A DNA stretch of 64,000 nucleotides from Crocodylus rhombifer (GCA_038503035.1 JAVSML010001167.1:1-64000), one strand, 5' to 3'; shown: positions 11,928 through 24,216, numbered from the stretch's first letter. Notes: generated by a model not told the origin, from the letters alone. Numbers and translations are program-made.

Positions 11928-12133
11928 GGGCATCTACATATTCATTAATGCACCATAGTTACTATGCATTAAGTTTAGTACTTGTATAATCAAGTACTAA
12001 ATCAATGCACAATGACCGGAGTTACTGCACAGTAATGTCGGCACCTGCCTTTTTAGTGACATTTGTTCTGTGATGCGCTACTGTGCAGTATTATTAGGCT
12101 ACTGTTCAGTTAGCATCTCGTGTAGATGTGCAC
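11928..12133. mobile_element. Palindromic MITE with TACTGTGCAGTA motifs
   Basis: The left end ggcatctacatattcatta and the right end (reverse complement gtgcacatctacacgagatg) are inverted copies of the GGGCATCTACAC-type terminus seen throughout this window. Inside, ttactgcacagtaa and ctactgtgcagta repeat the near-palindromic motif shared with the elements at 20.8-21.3 and 46.0 kb. It sits six bases after the preceding element. Confidence 0.65.
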
Positions 12134-12697
12134 GGGGGGTGGTAAAAAAGACTAATGATACTAGTAACAATAAAATTGTTGTGATTATTATACGTGGTAA
12201 AAAGATAGTGACAATACTCAGACTGAGTCACTTGGAGACACCTGTGTAGGCACACATGATAGACAGGCACCTAACCACCCTTTTAAAAATCTTGCTCTCT
12301 GTCTTTTCTAGCCCATTCACTGCCTTCCCACCCCTGGACTGAGCTTTCCCTGCAGGGCTGGCTGTTACCATGGTGGCAGCAGGCAGCCCTGCAGAGCATG
12401 TGTAGGTATGAATGTTTGGCACAGCTCTAGAATTTTAGGTAGACAATATAATTACCCAGTCATTCAATACAAAAATGTGCCTTTGCCTTAGTTCCTGCTT
12501 TCCTACTGCGAGAGCACTGAGATTGTAGAACAGCTTCTGAAAGCTAATTTGAGGTCAGCCTGCAAACTAGAATCGATTCTTGATTTTGTTAGCTCTGTTC
12601 TGTAGACTAAAGCCAGATACAGACATTACACGTTTACCAGTATAAGTGATTGGAAACTGGTCTATATCTGTAACAGAACAGAAGTTTGGCACACATA
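12134..12697. other. Intergenic, no gene seen
   Basis: Nothing codes here. The stretch 12609-12690 (ccagatacagacattacacg) may be the worn end of another small DNA transposon. Confidence 0.4.
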
Positions 12698-13328
12698 GGC
12701 CGTGTGTAGAAGAAACAGGGGCCCTAAATTGAAGTGGTGGGTCTCTAAAAACACTGCCTCAATTTAGGGCCAAGTAAACCCCCATGTCGTGCACACATCC
12801 GGGCACTTACCTGCGCCTCTGGCAGCGGGGAGGATGAGCTGCTGGTGGGCAGAGCGGTCCCTGGGCTGTGAGGTAGGTGGTGCTTCCCAAGGCGGCACCC
12901 AGCTCAGGCAGTCCTGTGGGGGAACCGCAGCTGTGGAGGAAAGCACTGGCGCCCCACACAGATCAGGCAGGCAGGCTCCAGGAGAAAAAAAAGATCACTT
13001 TTTTTTCCCCTTGGGTGAAGCCTGCCTTCCTGGGCTGCTGCCAGGCTGCCTGCAGGGCTTCCTGCAGAGCCCCTGAGCTGCACGGAGCCCAGTGTTTTGC
13101 TCCATGGCTGTAGGGCACCACACTTAAACTCCTCAGAGGAGTTTTAGTTTGCTGCACCCCAAGTCATTTAAGGCATGTTATACAGCCGAATTTGTTACAG
13201 CAGCTGGAATTACTGCACAATACACCACTGACCCATGCAAACACCAGCACCATTAAAGTGGTGCAAAAGCATTTAACCTTCTTTATAGTGCTGTGTACAC
13301 ATGCCTCTCATTTCGTCTACACACAGCC
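12698..13328. mobile_element. MITE with GGCCGTGTGTAGA termini, TSD ATA
   Basis: The terminal inverted repeats are GGCCGTGTGTAGAAGAAA on the left and, as reverse complement, GGCTGTGTGTAGACGAAA on the right, 16 of 18 matching. They are flanked by ATA on both sides (12695-12697 and 13329-13331). A subterminal hairpin pairs gggccctaaattga with tcaatttagggcc (12719-12772). The body is GC-rich with poly-T and poly-A runs and no transposase. Confidence 0.75.
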
Positions 13329-13331
13329 ATA

Positions 13332-14140
13332 GACTGATTTAAAATGGCAGAACCCGGGCTAAGATTTGCCTTTCTACCAAAGGGCAAATGTACCTTCTGC
13401 TCACTACCAATCTAAACTGCACTGCTTACAGAAAATTGTTTAACTTAGATTGATTCCGCCTTGGGCATTTTGAATGTCTGAACCAAGCCTAAGAGTTTTA
13501 TTTGGGAAAATTTCTGAGCACCCATAGTCACCCACAGGCCTTAGTAGGAGTTGCAAGCATTCAGTATGTTCAGTCAGGTCCATAATAGTTTTTGCTAGTT
13601 AACTACTAAAGTTATGAAATGACCAAACTTAAACAAAGGATCTCATCTTGAAATCATTCAAATGCTGTTTGTTACTATAAGAGAGAGGGAAGAAAGACCT
13701 TTGGAGTTCTGATTTTATCTTAATAAAAGGCATCCTGTAATTGGACTGGTGCATAGCCTTAACCAGTGTCATCTCTCACATGTGCAAGCTTCTTGAAGTC
13801 TTCTAATGGATTGCTTTTAGTTCTAGCATTACAAAAAAACTACCATTACTTTTACTGTATTGACATAAAATATAAAATTGATAACAATCTTTGAGTAGAA
13901 CAGATGGGCATGTTATATAGTTCTGACCAATGCAGATTAGACGCTATAAAAACAAGACATTATAAAATCCATTAGAGCTTTCTGTTACCATTTGCAATGA
14001 TATTCTGCATAGCTGCACTAAACCAAAATATCCCTGGGACTTGCATTACAGAGTTCTTATCCTAATAGGGTAGTATGATATTAGCAGCAATATAAGTGAG
14101 TCAGAGGAAAGAAATTCTATATAGGTGTATACTTGAGGGA
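13332..14140. other. Intergenic, no gene seen
   Basis: AT-rich sequence without open frames of note. The first 170 bases (to about 13493) have wording like other MITE ends but no clear inverted partner. Confidence 0.4.
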
Positions 14141-14232
14141 TTTATTATTAATTATTTAACATTTATATAAGAGTATCTCTTAGTGCTTTCAATTAGGTCA
14201 GAGCCCACTGTGCAAGGCACTGTACTGATGTA
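14141..14232 (-). repeat. MIR-like SINE remnant
   Basis: The order ttattattaatta, then cagagcccactgtgcaaggcactgtac, follows the reptile MIR/CORE-SINE 3' region read on the opposite strand. It is short and diverged. The family assignment is from the motif pattern only. Confidence 0.55.
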
Positions 14233-15916
14233 GGGCAGATGTCCCAAAGTACTTTGATGATCTGAATTCTATCAATGGTGAATAGTATAGGATAAGGGAA
14301 TAAATAGATGATATTCATCCAGATACCACCACTCGGATATTAAAATAGGAATGCATATGCATACAAAGCCTGTGGCTGTGTGCCCTATGAAACAACAATA
14401 AAAGAAACAGAACAGCAATCAGGAATCAGTATGTCTAATAAAAACCCTATTCTTTCCTCTGTGAAGTCCCTTTCCTTCAGCACTTACTTCCTGTAAATAG
14501 AAGCAAGGATGGCTCTTCGAAATCACAGGGACTGCTTGGAGTTGTTCACTAAATGGAAAAAATCGTTGATGAAAACCTGTATGTTTTAATGCTAATAACT
14601 GAAAGGATGTCTGTATCATGCTTCAGATGTGCCTTGGTGGGGAAAACCAGCCTTGTTCTGCATGGTTACATGAGAGTTTTGCATTTGAACTGCTAGGAGT
14701 AGGTTTCCATGGACTCCAACATAAAAAAGGTAAATGTGAACCAAGCATGCCAGTAAAGTTCAGCAAAAATAATATGAGCTGAAAACAATAGATTTTTTCC
14801 CCCTACAGCTCTGTTTGCAGTATGTAATTATCATGCACTGGTTGGCAATCCTGCAATAATTAGATAAAACAGCGTGAGTTAAAGATGCATCATCAGTCTT
14901 AGCCTGGAATTTCTGTGTTTTTGCTGATTTATGCTAACTTCATCACTGCTTAAATATTGGTATGCATGCTTGTGAATGCTTTTAAAAATTGAGAAAAATG
15001 CACTTTTAAATAGATTGGAATGTATCCCTTAATCCATAGTGTAAGTAGATGATTTGATTGTTAAAAATCTGTGAATTATGGAATCACATATTTAAAACAA
15101 TATAGAGTATGGATTATTGAACTTCAGTTGCAGTGGCTCTTATCTATAGCATGCATCTTTGCCTTCAAGATCATTTAAAATAATACATAAGACACATTAC
15201 TTCTGTTACGTTAGGAAAGCTATTATGCATAATAAAAATCTTAGGATCTCCTTGCCTGGAGGGTGAAGCTGTTGTAACATGTGAATATAGGTACTTTTCC
15301 AAACAAAAGGGTGTAAGGCCTATGGCAGACATGCAAGTGAAGGCTCAATGGGATCCCCACAGTCATGCTTCTTGCCATGACACGTAAATAGCAGGAGTCA
15401 TGATTCTGAGATCCTTCATCAGATCCAATCATGCATTATTGCTGGTGCAGAGGGACCCCAGGATGGGCTTCTCCTGCACTGGCATGTAGTAAGTTCCCAC
15501 AGCTAGGAGCCTAGTCAGTTTATGGGACTCCCAACAGCAGGTGTGCCCCATGCACTCCTGTGGCTGGGAGGACCCAACTGCTCCAAACTCCTAGTAGTAG
15601 GGGCACACCCTGTGGCTGGGAGCCCCAGCCCAGCCACACATTGAATTCATGGTATGATAGGAACCAACCACAAAGTTATTACCCATTTTTTTGTACAATA
15701 ACCTTGTGGCTCACTCCTTGTTTTATCATGCCATTAACTGCATGAACATATGGCCGGGTAACAGCTTAAGACATGATTAACTTGTTAATCACTTCTTAAA
15801 TGTAATGTGTGCCAGAGGCCCATGAATCATTTTTTAGCTTTTACTTTCTACACTGTCATGAGCCTTGTTGCATAACCTACAGATTATTGACCAGTGGCAC
15901 CAACTATTCTCTAGTA
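14233..15916. other. Intergenic, no gene seen
   Basis: Mostly AT-rich. A GC-richer part at about 15430-15650 repeats the phrase gtggctgggag twice (near 15560 and 15611) and may be an old repeat fragment that I cannot name. Confidence 0.4.
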
Positions 15917-16133
15917 AGGGGTCAGCAACCTGTAGTATGGAGGCCAGATCTAGCCCAGATCCAGCTCAGTCCAACTGGTTTCATCTGGCCTATTAAGCTG
16001 GGACCTTGGCAGCAATTCAGATGCTACAGAAGTGGCAGCTGGGTTGGAAGAGCAGCCAGCTGGCAAGCAGCAGTCCACCTTTGAAGCAAGCTATTGTTTT
16101 GGCCCACCTCTCCTAAAAGGCTGCTGACTCCAG
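15917..16133. mobile_element. hAT-like non-autonomous transposon
   Basis: The left end aggggtcagcaacc and the right end (reverse complement ctggagtcagcagcc) form the typical hAT inverted repeat of reptile genomes. Flanks are CTCTAGTA (15909-15916) and CTCTAGCA (16134-16141), an 8-bp TSD with one mismatch. It is 217 bp with no coding capacity and would need a transposase supplied elsewhere. Confidence 0.85.
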
Positions 16134-16141
16134 CTCTAGCA

Positions 16142-17976
16142 TGAAATAAAATTCTAGTGAAGATAAGACAGTTGTAGCTTTTCACCTGTATTAGCAGGTC
16201 AAGATAAGTGTAAGACTCCTTCAGTCTTTTACTGAAGCTGCTAACATGTAAAAATCCTTATCTCTAATATTTTACCTTAAATTAGTGACTGTGTCAACCA
16301 ACTTGAGATAAGAACACATTTTAATCTAATGAAGATACAGCTCACTGTGTAAAGGTGGTTCTACAGATGAGCATCAAGCAAGAGAGCATGTCTTCAGAAG
16401 TGCCTTAATCCAGCCTTTTAAATTTGCATCTGTACTTGTAAGCATGTAAAATAAAACATTGTAGTCACTGTCTTTATTGCCTACAGGTCAGATAACTGAA
16501 CACTAGGGCTGGCAGTTTCAGAGCAGCCTAAGGGATATTAAAAGTTTGATTTCCATTTAAACTGGCATTGAAAACTTCAGTTTGTTTGGAAGAACATGGA
16601 GGCAGGTTGATCTGGGGGGAGATTGTATGTAAAATTGCAAGAGTTAAATTTGAGGCTGGTTTTGTATATGTATCCCAATCATAAATGTATGGAGTGAAAA
16701 TATTTTGTATATACATACACATATAATAATAAAAAATCCTGCACAAATCCATGCTTCTGTCTTAAAGGTTTGTTGATACACTAAAAAAGAAATTACATTT
16801 TGTTAGGCCTATTATAGGGACATCCTAAATCATTGTGTGGTCTCCAAATATCAAATAGTTTGCATTCCACTAGACCTAAAAGTATTGGGCTGTATGTACT
16901 CAGATATAATACCACCACTTGTATCTGGGTAGGGAAAAAATCTGGATTAATGCAAAGGGCCCTAGAAGGCTCACTACTGGTAATCATGTATAGCTCTCTG
17001 CAGCATAATATGTTGAGTCCCTAATGCAGATGTATACAGATTCCTGCTACCTAATTCAGTTAAAGGTCCAAATTGTAACCCAACTTCAAATCCTTGTTCC
17101 CAGAGCAAGGTAACTCCTGCCTGTTGCCTTCATTACTAGTACTTAGGCATTTGGTATAAGCTCAAATGGTTAAATCCCAATCTCTTCTGTAACACCTAAT
17201 GTCACCTAATGACACCCTTAGTCTTGTTGGTTGTATTCAAGCCTGCCTCCTCCAGTAGCTGAAGCAATAACAGGTAATCACTGTCTAAACCCCTGATCTT
17301 ACTATTGGCACCATTCCCATGCCAAATACTTAACCCAGAGGCAACTGGATGGTCTGCAACCAATCCTTGGTCTTTAGCTGGGCAGTGTGAGTGCTGCCTT
17401 TGGAGTGGTAGCTCCCTCATGCAGGCTATGGAAACTGGTGGTGGGAATTTCTCCTTATCCTCCAGCCAATCAGGGCTCTGTTTCTGCAGGGGTAAAGCCT
17501 GGCCCTTCTCCAATGCTAGCATGTGCTCAAGGAGTGAGGGAACCAGGCAATCTAGCTCTTGGGTCTGTCTAGTCACTTTTTTACTCTTTCACTTCACTAA
17601 AAGCTTATGCATTAGACCAGAGTTATCAGAACAACTGATCTTTGAACAACTGGGAAAAAAATTGTTGAAAAAAAGGGTATTTTAAAAATTATTTCAATAC
17701 ATAGTTTGAGATAACCCTCCCATGGGGTCTCTAAACTGCATGTCACCATTCTGTAATGGAGCAGAAGACAGAAATAATATGTATTCCTTCCTCACATCAT
17801 TGGCATATTTATCATGCAGTCAGTACCTATTGGCTCTAGGATGATTAATTACAGTCTTCTTTTAAACCCTTCCTCCTGTTCACTAGCTTAAAAGCAGTGG
17901 GTAGATGCTTCATAGCAGACAAGTATCTGTCTTGAATAATGCAAGGGTACAGTGTTAAAACCAAGCATGATACTAA
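16142..17976. other. Intergenic, no gene seen
   Basis: AT-rich sequence. The overlapping frames at 17202-17685 on both strands have no recognisable domain. Confidence 0.4.
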
Positions 17977-17984
17977 TCTACTCC

Positions 17985-18570
17985 AGGGCTATCCAATGGC
18001 AGCTTGTAGGCTGCATGTGGCCCATAAGGGGTTAAAGACCCACCCCCCGCCAAGCTTCTGCCTGGCCTCTGTTCCTCCCCCCATTACTCCGAGCTCCCAT
18101 CTGGCTGCTGTTTCTTGCCCCTGAGCCAGGGGAAAGGGCAGTGTGGCTGTGCAGGGAGCTGAGGGTGAGGCTGGGGCATGTGGTGCATGGAAGAATTGGG
18201 AAGGGGAGGTTGTGGGAGCAGGTGTGCCCACATAGGTCTACGGTGCAATGGCAGTGAAGGAATGGGATTGAACAGTGCAGCAAGGGGGCACCCATGTGGA
18301 CAGTCAATGTAGTGGTGGGGGGAGGGTCATAGACATATGTTGTAGTGGTAGTGTGGGGGTGCAGGTATGCAGTGCATGGGGGTGCCGTAGGTACATGATC
18401 GGGGGGGTGTCACAGGCATGTGATGCAGCAGTGGGAAGGTGCACCTATGGGGTATGTTGCCTGGGGAGGGACTGTGGCTTACCATGGTGCAGCCTATGGG
18501 TGTGCAGCCCCTGCCAGTACAGCCCATGGGGTGTGTGGCCCCCAGCCACTTCTAAGTTGGGCAATCATGG
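17985..18570. mobile_element. hAT-like non-autonomous transposon, 586 bp
   Basis: The left end agggctatccaatggcagc and the right end (reverse complement ccatgattgcccaac) are diverged inverted repeats. Both are followed by the gctgcatgtggcc / ggggccacacacc motif of 'GCNGCATGYGGCC' hAT elements. The TSD is TCTACTCC (17977-17984) and TCTAATCC (18571-18578), one mismatch. The interior is G-rich, with loosely repeated units of atggggtg / gtgcagc type. Confidence 0.78.
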
Positions 18571-18634
18571 TCTAATCCAGCTCCCACTTATGTCACTGGC
18601 AGGCTTTCCTTTGACTGTCATGAGAGTTGAAATA

Positions 18635-18748
18635 GAGCCTAAGATCCAGGTCAGCAAAATGCTTAAGCATTTGCTTAGTTTTCAGGATGTGTCTAACTCC
18701 CATCATGTCTTCAGTTAAGATGGGCTTTTTTGCTGATACAAATCCTTT
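18635..18748. repeat. Ancient palindromic amniote repeat, copy 1
   Basis: The text taagatccaggtcagcaaaa, tgcttaagcatttgctta, then the inverse (taagatgggcttttttgctg) fits the widespread reptile/bird palindromic repeat built from GATCCNGCAAANCACTTAAGCATGTGCTTAA and its complement. The copy is badly worn. I do not recall its database name. Confidence 0.5.
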
Positions 18749-19878
18749 ATAAATATATCCTGGGGAGGGCAACATTCAAATTGGAGTGGTGCCTTCCTTT
18801 TAGAATCCTTTGTGCCAGCAATCCATCCTCAGAATATATAATACAATTATGACTATTCCCATAATAGTCTCTTTCACAAAAGGAAAGGGACAGGGAGGAA
18901 CAGGAAAAAGGAGGATATTCATTCCATTTAGTAAGAACTTTATTAAAATGCTAAATGTCTTTGAATAGCTCAATTCTGGAAGTTTACAATGACACTACTT
19001 TCTTCCTAGTCAGTGGTATAACAAGGCTTACTGACCTACCCTACGTTTAATCACGAGTGATAAGAAATGGAGAAGCTGTTCCACTAGTTTCATAGCCTCC
19101 CTCATTCACAAAGTTAAATCTTTATTCTAAGAGGAAGTGTGTACAAGTGGCAGAATACTTTTAGGGCCAGCTGGCAGCATTTACCAGTTGTAGCTCACTT
19201 ACCAGAAATAGTTTTCATATCTTATTGATTTATACTTGAAAGACTCTTTCAATTTGCTTGGATACTTTGAACTAGATTCTACTTTCAGTTCCACTAGTAA
19301 AATTGCCTTGAACCAGTGTTCACTGTTAATCAGCTCCCTCCAGTGCTAAATATAAGCACCTTAGGTAAAACAATATTTGTGTATTAGTCTCCTCATTCAT
19401 GCTAGATTTATGAGGTCTTCATAAATTGGAGAAACCAGTTATCAGAAAAGTACCAAATTTCTATGCAGGAAAGAAATTTGGAAATGTAAGTTAAGAATGA
19501 AAAATGATTTATACTGCAAATAAAATATAAGTATTGACATAGCCCAGACATGAAAATTCAGCAAAAATATAGCCATGAGGACATGTTAGGCACTAGGATA
19601 GACAATATTTCTGATGGATTTAGCTAAGAAAATTGTATACTAAGCATGCCTGTGTGTTTATATATGGTGCCTACCATCACGACAGTAGGGCAGCTCTGTA
19701 CCCTGGGAGGTGCCTCCACACAAAACAACACCATCTGCCATGCTGCCAGTGGAAGAGGTTATTTTTACAGCCCCTTAAAGACAGCACATAGCTCTGCTGT
19801 CTCAGTCATCCCTCATTCAGTTATGCTACTGCACTATGAGATCTGTGAGCTTTCCAAAATTTTGAAGTGCACAGGTAG
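18749..19878. other. Intergenic, no gene seen
   Basis: AT-rich, with no open frame above about 100 codons and no repeat termini recognised. Confidence 0.45.
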
Positions 19879-19886
19879 GTGGAGAG

Positions 19887-20484
19887 TAGGGGTGTGCGAA
19901 ATGGGCCCTACTGGATTCAGATTTGGCCCAAACCGGGGACAGGGATTCGATTAGTTGATTGGGGTCACTGTCCCCGATTCAATTCAGCCAGATCCCAATC
20001 TGAAGATTCAATGCTGATTCAGAGAATCAACAGTTTGGACGTAGACACAGCTTTAAATGTTTTTTCTACATACCTTGAGGTGCCAAGCACAGCTCATGAA
20101 TGCTACGATGCTAGGGCGGATGAAGCATCCCACAGTGGACATGCTCCCCAGTGGACCCAGAAGTGGACTGGAAGTGCTTCTGGTCCACTTCTGGATCTGC
20201 TGCTGAGTGCACTGGGGCCCCCCCCCCCCACTTCTGTGGGACACTCCATGAGCCCCACCATCACAGCATTCAACCGCCTGCTACCTTGAAGTATATAGAA
20301 ACAACATTTAAAGCTGTGTCTATGTCCAAATCTTTGAATCTGTCCAAATTGATACGGAGGGTTCCTATTCTATTCGGAGAGATTAAAGGATCCTCTGATT
20401 TGATTTAGATTTGGAGATTCAGCCACTGAATTGGGCTGAATCTCTGCTGAATTGAATCAGGGACTGAAGCTTTGCACAGCCCTA
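19887..20484. mobile_element. hAT-like palindromic transposon, 598 bp
   Basis: The termini are TAGGGGTGTGCGAA and, as reverse complement, TAGGGCTGTGCAAAG. The TSD is GTGGAGAG (19879-19886) and GTGAAGAG (20485-20492), one mismatch. The element is palindromic well inside its ends: acacagctttaaatgt near 20045 pairs with acatttaaagctgtgt near 20308, and the inner 110 bases on each side also pair (ccagaagtggac near the centre). Subterminal repeats of gattca/gaatca type are dense, as in hAT transposase-binding regions. It is the same family as 24592-26438. Confidence 0.88.
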
Positions 20485-20729
20485 GTGAAGAGTCCAGTGG
20501 ACTGCTTTTGTTGGAGGAGTTACTACAGCAAGGCCCTGTCAAAATTGAGTTCTGCATTTTGTTTTCCAAAGGTGCTGATGGTCATGATCATAATTTGTCA
20601 GTCATGTGCCTTGGATTTGTTGGATACACAAAGAATAAGCAGTATGACCCATTTAAAATAATCAAGATATTTTGTTTTTATTTATGAACTGAGGGCCAGA
20701 CTGTAATATGATAATGGTACCTCAGGCCA

Positions 20730-20841
20730 TGAGTAGACAATGAGAATGTCGGTGCTGTAAAGAACTACTCAGTCGGCATGTCTATACATGCGCCTAACTG
20801 CACAGTTGTTACTATGCAATCGTTGAGTTGTTACTGCACAG
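20730..20841. repeat. MITE fragment next to the large palindrome
   Basis: From about 20775 the text ggcatgtctatacatgcgcc followed by two gttactgcacag / actgcacag motifs copies the left end of the TACTGTGCAGTA elements. No matching right end was found. The large palindrome starts directly after it, so this may be an element interrupted by it or fused to it. Confidence 0.45.
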
Positions 20842-21342
20842 TCCAAGAAGGGTGAAGTGTAGTTTGCCATATTACCATTATGAACATGTAAGAGTCTTCA
20901 CACTTGAGCCTACTGGGTTCATCTACATGAGATGCTATGTCACCGTAGCAGCAAGCTACAGCAATGTAGCTCATTGCTATGGTAATGCAGTGTTGGCAGA
21001 CATGAACTGTGACACCAACACTACTGAATAGTAGCAACAAGTAGCTCATTGCTATTGAGCAGTAGGGTTGGAAAAGCAGTAGCCGCTGCTAAATGACTGT
21101 GCAGTAGCTGCTACTACTGTGCAGTTCCGGCAGCACACAGGTCATTTCCAACCCTACTGCACAGTAACAATGAGCTATTCATTGCTACTACAAAGTAGTG
21201 TTGGTGTCATGGTTTGTGCCCGCTGATGCTACATTGCCATAGCGATGAGCATCTCGTGAAAATGCATCCAGTAGGCTCAAGTGTGAGCACTCTGAAGTGT
21301 TCATAAAGGTGCTATGGCAAACTACATTTTGCCTTTCTTGGA
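20842..21342. mobile_element. 500-bp near-palindrome, foldback MITE
   Basis: The two arms run inward from tccaagaagggtgaa on the left and (reverse complement) tccaagaaaggcaaa on the right, meeting near 21098. Shared blocks along both arms include tgtagtttgccat, cacacttgagcctactgg, gagatgct, gacaccaacactact, tagctcattg and agtagggttgg. By eye identity is about 75-80%, with one extra block of roughly 40 bases in the left arm near 20944-20985. A GGGCATCTACAC-type terminus (gggttcatctacatgagatg) lies 78 bases inside the palindrome, so a MITE seems embedded in a longer inverted repeat. No coding capacity. Confidence 0.85.
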
Positions 21343-22744
21343 AAATGCCATGTTCCATTTAGAGTGAGATAGAGGTTCTTTTTTGCATGCTTTAAGAAAG
21401 GAATAAAGTACATTCCCTGGGATAGTGGGTATTTAAATGAACATATGCAGGCTGCCCTCTACAGGACAGAACCAAAAGCTATTGATTGTATGTTGTAAGC
21501 AGTGCACCCTTGTTTTTAAAGTGGGGAGAGCAGAGGTCTGGTTCTGTCTTAGCATATAGCCAGCAAGTTCCAAGTGGACAGAATGTACAGCTAGGACAGT
21601 GTAGTGGCTACCATGACATTGCTTGTTTGTTGTGGATGCATTATGGCATTTGGGGTTTAATGCATCAGCCTAGTCAGCTTATATCACTTCAAATGAGAAT
21701 TCATTGGAGAGACGACATGAAAAATAACCCCTAAACTATTTTATGAATAATCTGTGCTCACAGTCGGGGCTTCTGTGCATCTTTCTACTTTATTCTAAGC
21801 ACTATTCAGAAAGCTCTACCTCATTTTGTAGAATGGCCTTATAAAGGCTATGGGAGGGCACTGATTTGTGAAATCAACCCATAGTGCTCAGTGTGGTGCT
21901 TGCAGTGGGACTGCTGCTTAACAGCATTCTTACTAATCAATTCTCTTCAGTCAACTAAATGTCATAGATGTTATGTAAATAAATGCAAGTTTAAGAGTGT
22001 TCTTTACTGAGCAGTTAAATCTATTTTCTTTCCCACTCCACCATGAAATCAGCATGCATGTAAACAGATATCAAACCCACCTTGTGCTAATGACTTTTCT
22101 TGTTCACTTTATTGCTGCAATGGAGAACATAGCAGAAAGAATAAACAGAGATAGTTTGCTCTTTCTGAAGAACATATTAAAGTCTGATATCCTAGTGGGA
22201 ACCTGATCACTATCATGACCATAACAAAGAAGTGTAATTTTAGAGTCGTGATAGCGTCTCTACAGGCATACCAAGACGATCACGAAGAAATAAGCCCTTC
22301 CCACATATGCCCAACCTGCCTGTGCTACATGCTGAAGAAATGCAATGCAGTTATTATTAGAATAGAGATGAGTACACCCAGTGGCACTCTTGGGAGTTTG
22401 CCCAAGACCTGACAGCATATTCTGACAGTATATCTAGGCACATGCCAAAAAGTGACTAGACAACTTTTTAAAAAAAAGGTTCCCATGAAGATGGAGCAAT
22501 TGGTTGGGTCTGACTTCATGGTGGTGATCATAGGAGTGCTGCAAAGGAGGTACAGACTTACCCTAGTCTCGTTATGTAGCTTCCACTGTCAGCTCTTGAC
22601 CGATCTGTCTCCCATCATTTGAATTAAAGCCCCTCTATGCACAGCTTTTCTTAAACACAATCCTCATGCAGAAAGTATTATTTTTTGTTTGTAAATTTGA
22701 GGTTGATTGTACAAGTTGTTTGTGGCAGGGCATTAACAAATGGT
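21343..22744. other. Intergenic, no gene seen
   Basis: AT-rich, with only short frames and no recognised repeat. Confidence 0.45.
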
Positions 22745-22840
22745 GTTTGAAATCACTGATGAACTCTTGGTCCCATAAAAGTCAATGATAAGCTCACATT
22801 GACTTCAGGAAAGCCAGAATTTCAACCAGAATGTCTGGTT
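22745..22840. repeat. Ancient palindromic repeat ('agtcaatg' type)
   Basis: cccataaaagtcaatgataa followed by ctcacattgacttcagg and gccagaatttcaac is a worn copy of a common reptile inverted repeat centred on AGTCAATGG / CCATTGACT. The family name is unknown to me. Confidence 0.45.
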
Positions 22841-22944
22841 AAGCTCAACTCTGTGAATAACAAGATCACCTTTAAAAAAATACTAAGCAAACCCTAAAAT
22901 CATAGTCAAAATCATTTTGCTTCTGGCAAAAGCAATACTATTTA

Positions 22945-23165
22945 TTATGCTGGTATAAGACAATACATAAATACCTATCTCCCATACAAAACTTTAACAC
23001 CAGACCTCAAAGTGCTTTACCAAGGAGGTCAATATTCTTATCGACATTCTTACAGATGGGGAGATTGGGAAATGGAGAAGTGGAATGATTTATCCCAAGT
23101 TTCCTGTGGCAGAACTGGGGAATAAAGCCAAAATTTCCTGAGTCGCAGTCCAGTACTCTACAGAA
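22945..23165 (-). repeat. MIR-like CORE-SINE
   Basis: The sequence follows the MIR consensus read backwards. It has attcttacagatggggaga, then a worn gaggcacagagaggttaag region, gtggcagaactgggga, and finally gagtcgcagtccagtactct near the tRNA-like end. Diverged but nearly full length, about 220 bp. Confidence 0.7.
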
Positions 23166-23184
23166 TTAGGCATACAGTAGGCTC

Positions 23185-23605
23185 TTCTACATGTGTGCTT
23201 TAATGGGCATTAGCCTATTTTAATGCACATTAAAGCATCATAAAAAACCCCATGTGCTTTGACTAATGCATATTAAACCAGGCTAATGCACCTTTTTCTA
23301 GTACCTCACAATGGAGGTACACAAACACAGAGGCTGCTCCAATTTGCTTAATTACAGCACACCAGAGCAGACTCAGATAATCAAGTCTGCTTGAGCATGG
23401 TAATTATTATGATCTAGCATCCTCTCACATCTCATGTATCAGTGTCCCCATGCTTAAAAATGGCGGTGGGGGCACTTGAACTAAAGCTCATTGAACAAGC
23501 TTTAATTTAAGTGCCCCCGCTGCCACTTTTAAGTGCAAGGATGCTGGTACATGAGACACTGCAGCGCTTTAATTAGAGAGGCTCTCAGCTCATCATTTAA
23601 ATAAA
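23185..23605. mobile_element. Multi-hairpin MITE, copy 1
   Basis: The left end ggctcttctacatgtgtgc is a GGGCATCTACAC-type terminus. The body carries the family order: cagactcagataatcaagtc hairpin, gagcatggtaattattatga, catctcatgtatcagtg, gcggtgggggcac, then the central hairpin (gaactaaagctcattgaaca pairing with caagctttaatttaagtg) near 23475-23515, and its mirror image ending in the gctttaattagagaggctct block. The right terminus is missing, and the left part has extra sequence (23215-23330). Confidence 0.75.
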
Positions 23606-24019
23606 AAAACCCTTTGTTTTGCAGTGAAAATAAGATACAGGCACTGGGAGGCAAGGTATGGTGAGGGGAGGCTTCAGGGTCACCCCATCTTCCACCCTGC
23701 AGTCACCCCAGTTCTCCTCCTAGCACATGCCCCTTCCTCAACAAATGAATCATTCCAGCCAGTGGTGGGTGGTGGCTAAACTCTGTCTTCAGCCTCAAGC
23801 TTGGGTCTAAAGCTAGAGCTGAGCCACTGCCTGCCCCAGACTGGTACTTGAATGTAAGATGAGGCTTTTTTCCCCCATGCAGATTAAATTGGATTTCAGT
23901 AAAAACAGGAAATGCCACTATCTTTGTGCTTTCTTATAACAGCACTGTTGTAGAAACCAGGGCAAGGATGACAAGTTGCTGTCTGCTCTTCGTTGATGCT
24001 TTTTCTCAATCTATGTAAC
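23606..24019. other. Intergenic, no gene seen
   Basis: No gene or repeat boundary recognised. The minus frame 23703-23918 has no domain. Confidence 0.4.
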
Positions 24020-24027
24020 GGCAACAC

Positions 24028-24208
24028 CATAGGCATAACTAAGAATGTTGGTGTCCTTTGCAGAAATGCCCAAGAGCAGATGGGGGTTGCAACGTGGTTA
24101 CCTCCCGATAAATGGACTGCTGCTGCTGTCACAGTGCAGGTCCTCTGGGGCCTTTCTAAAACAGCACCCAGGGATGCCCCCACTCCTCCATCCCTAGTTA
24201 CACTACTG
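24028..24208. mobile_element. hAT-like MITE, 'CATAACTAGG' family
   Basis: The left end catAGGCATAACTAagaatg and the right end (reverse complement cagtagtgtaactagggatg) are inverted repeats of the same family as 34979-35338. The TSD is GGCAACAC (24020-24027) and GGCAAAAC (24209-24216), one mismatch. It is 181 bp and non-coding. Confidence 0.82.
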
Positions 24209-24216
24209 GGCAAAAC

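Noticed and set aside
23475..23520. Rho-independent-terminator-like hairpins and other prokaryotic signals
   Set aside because: The window is vertebrate DNA; the hairpins belong to MITEs.
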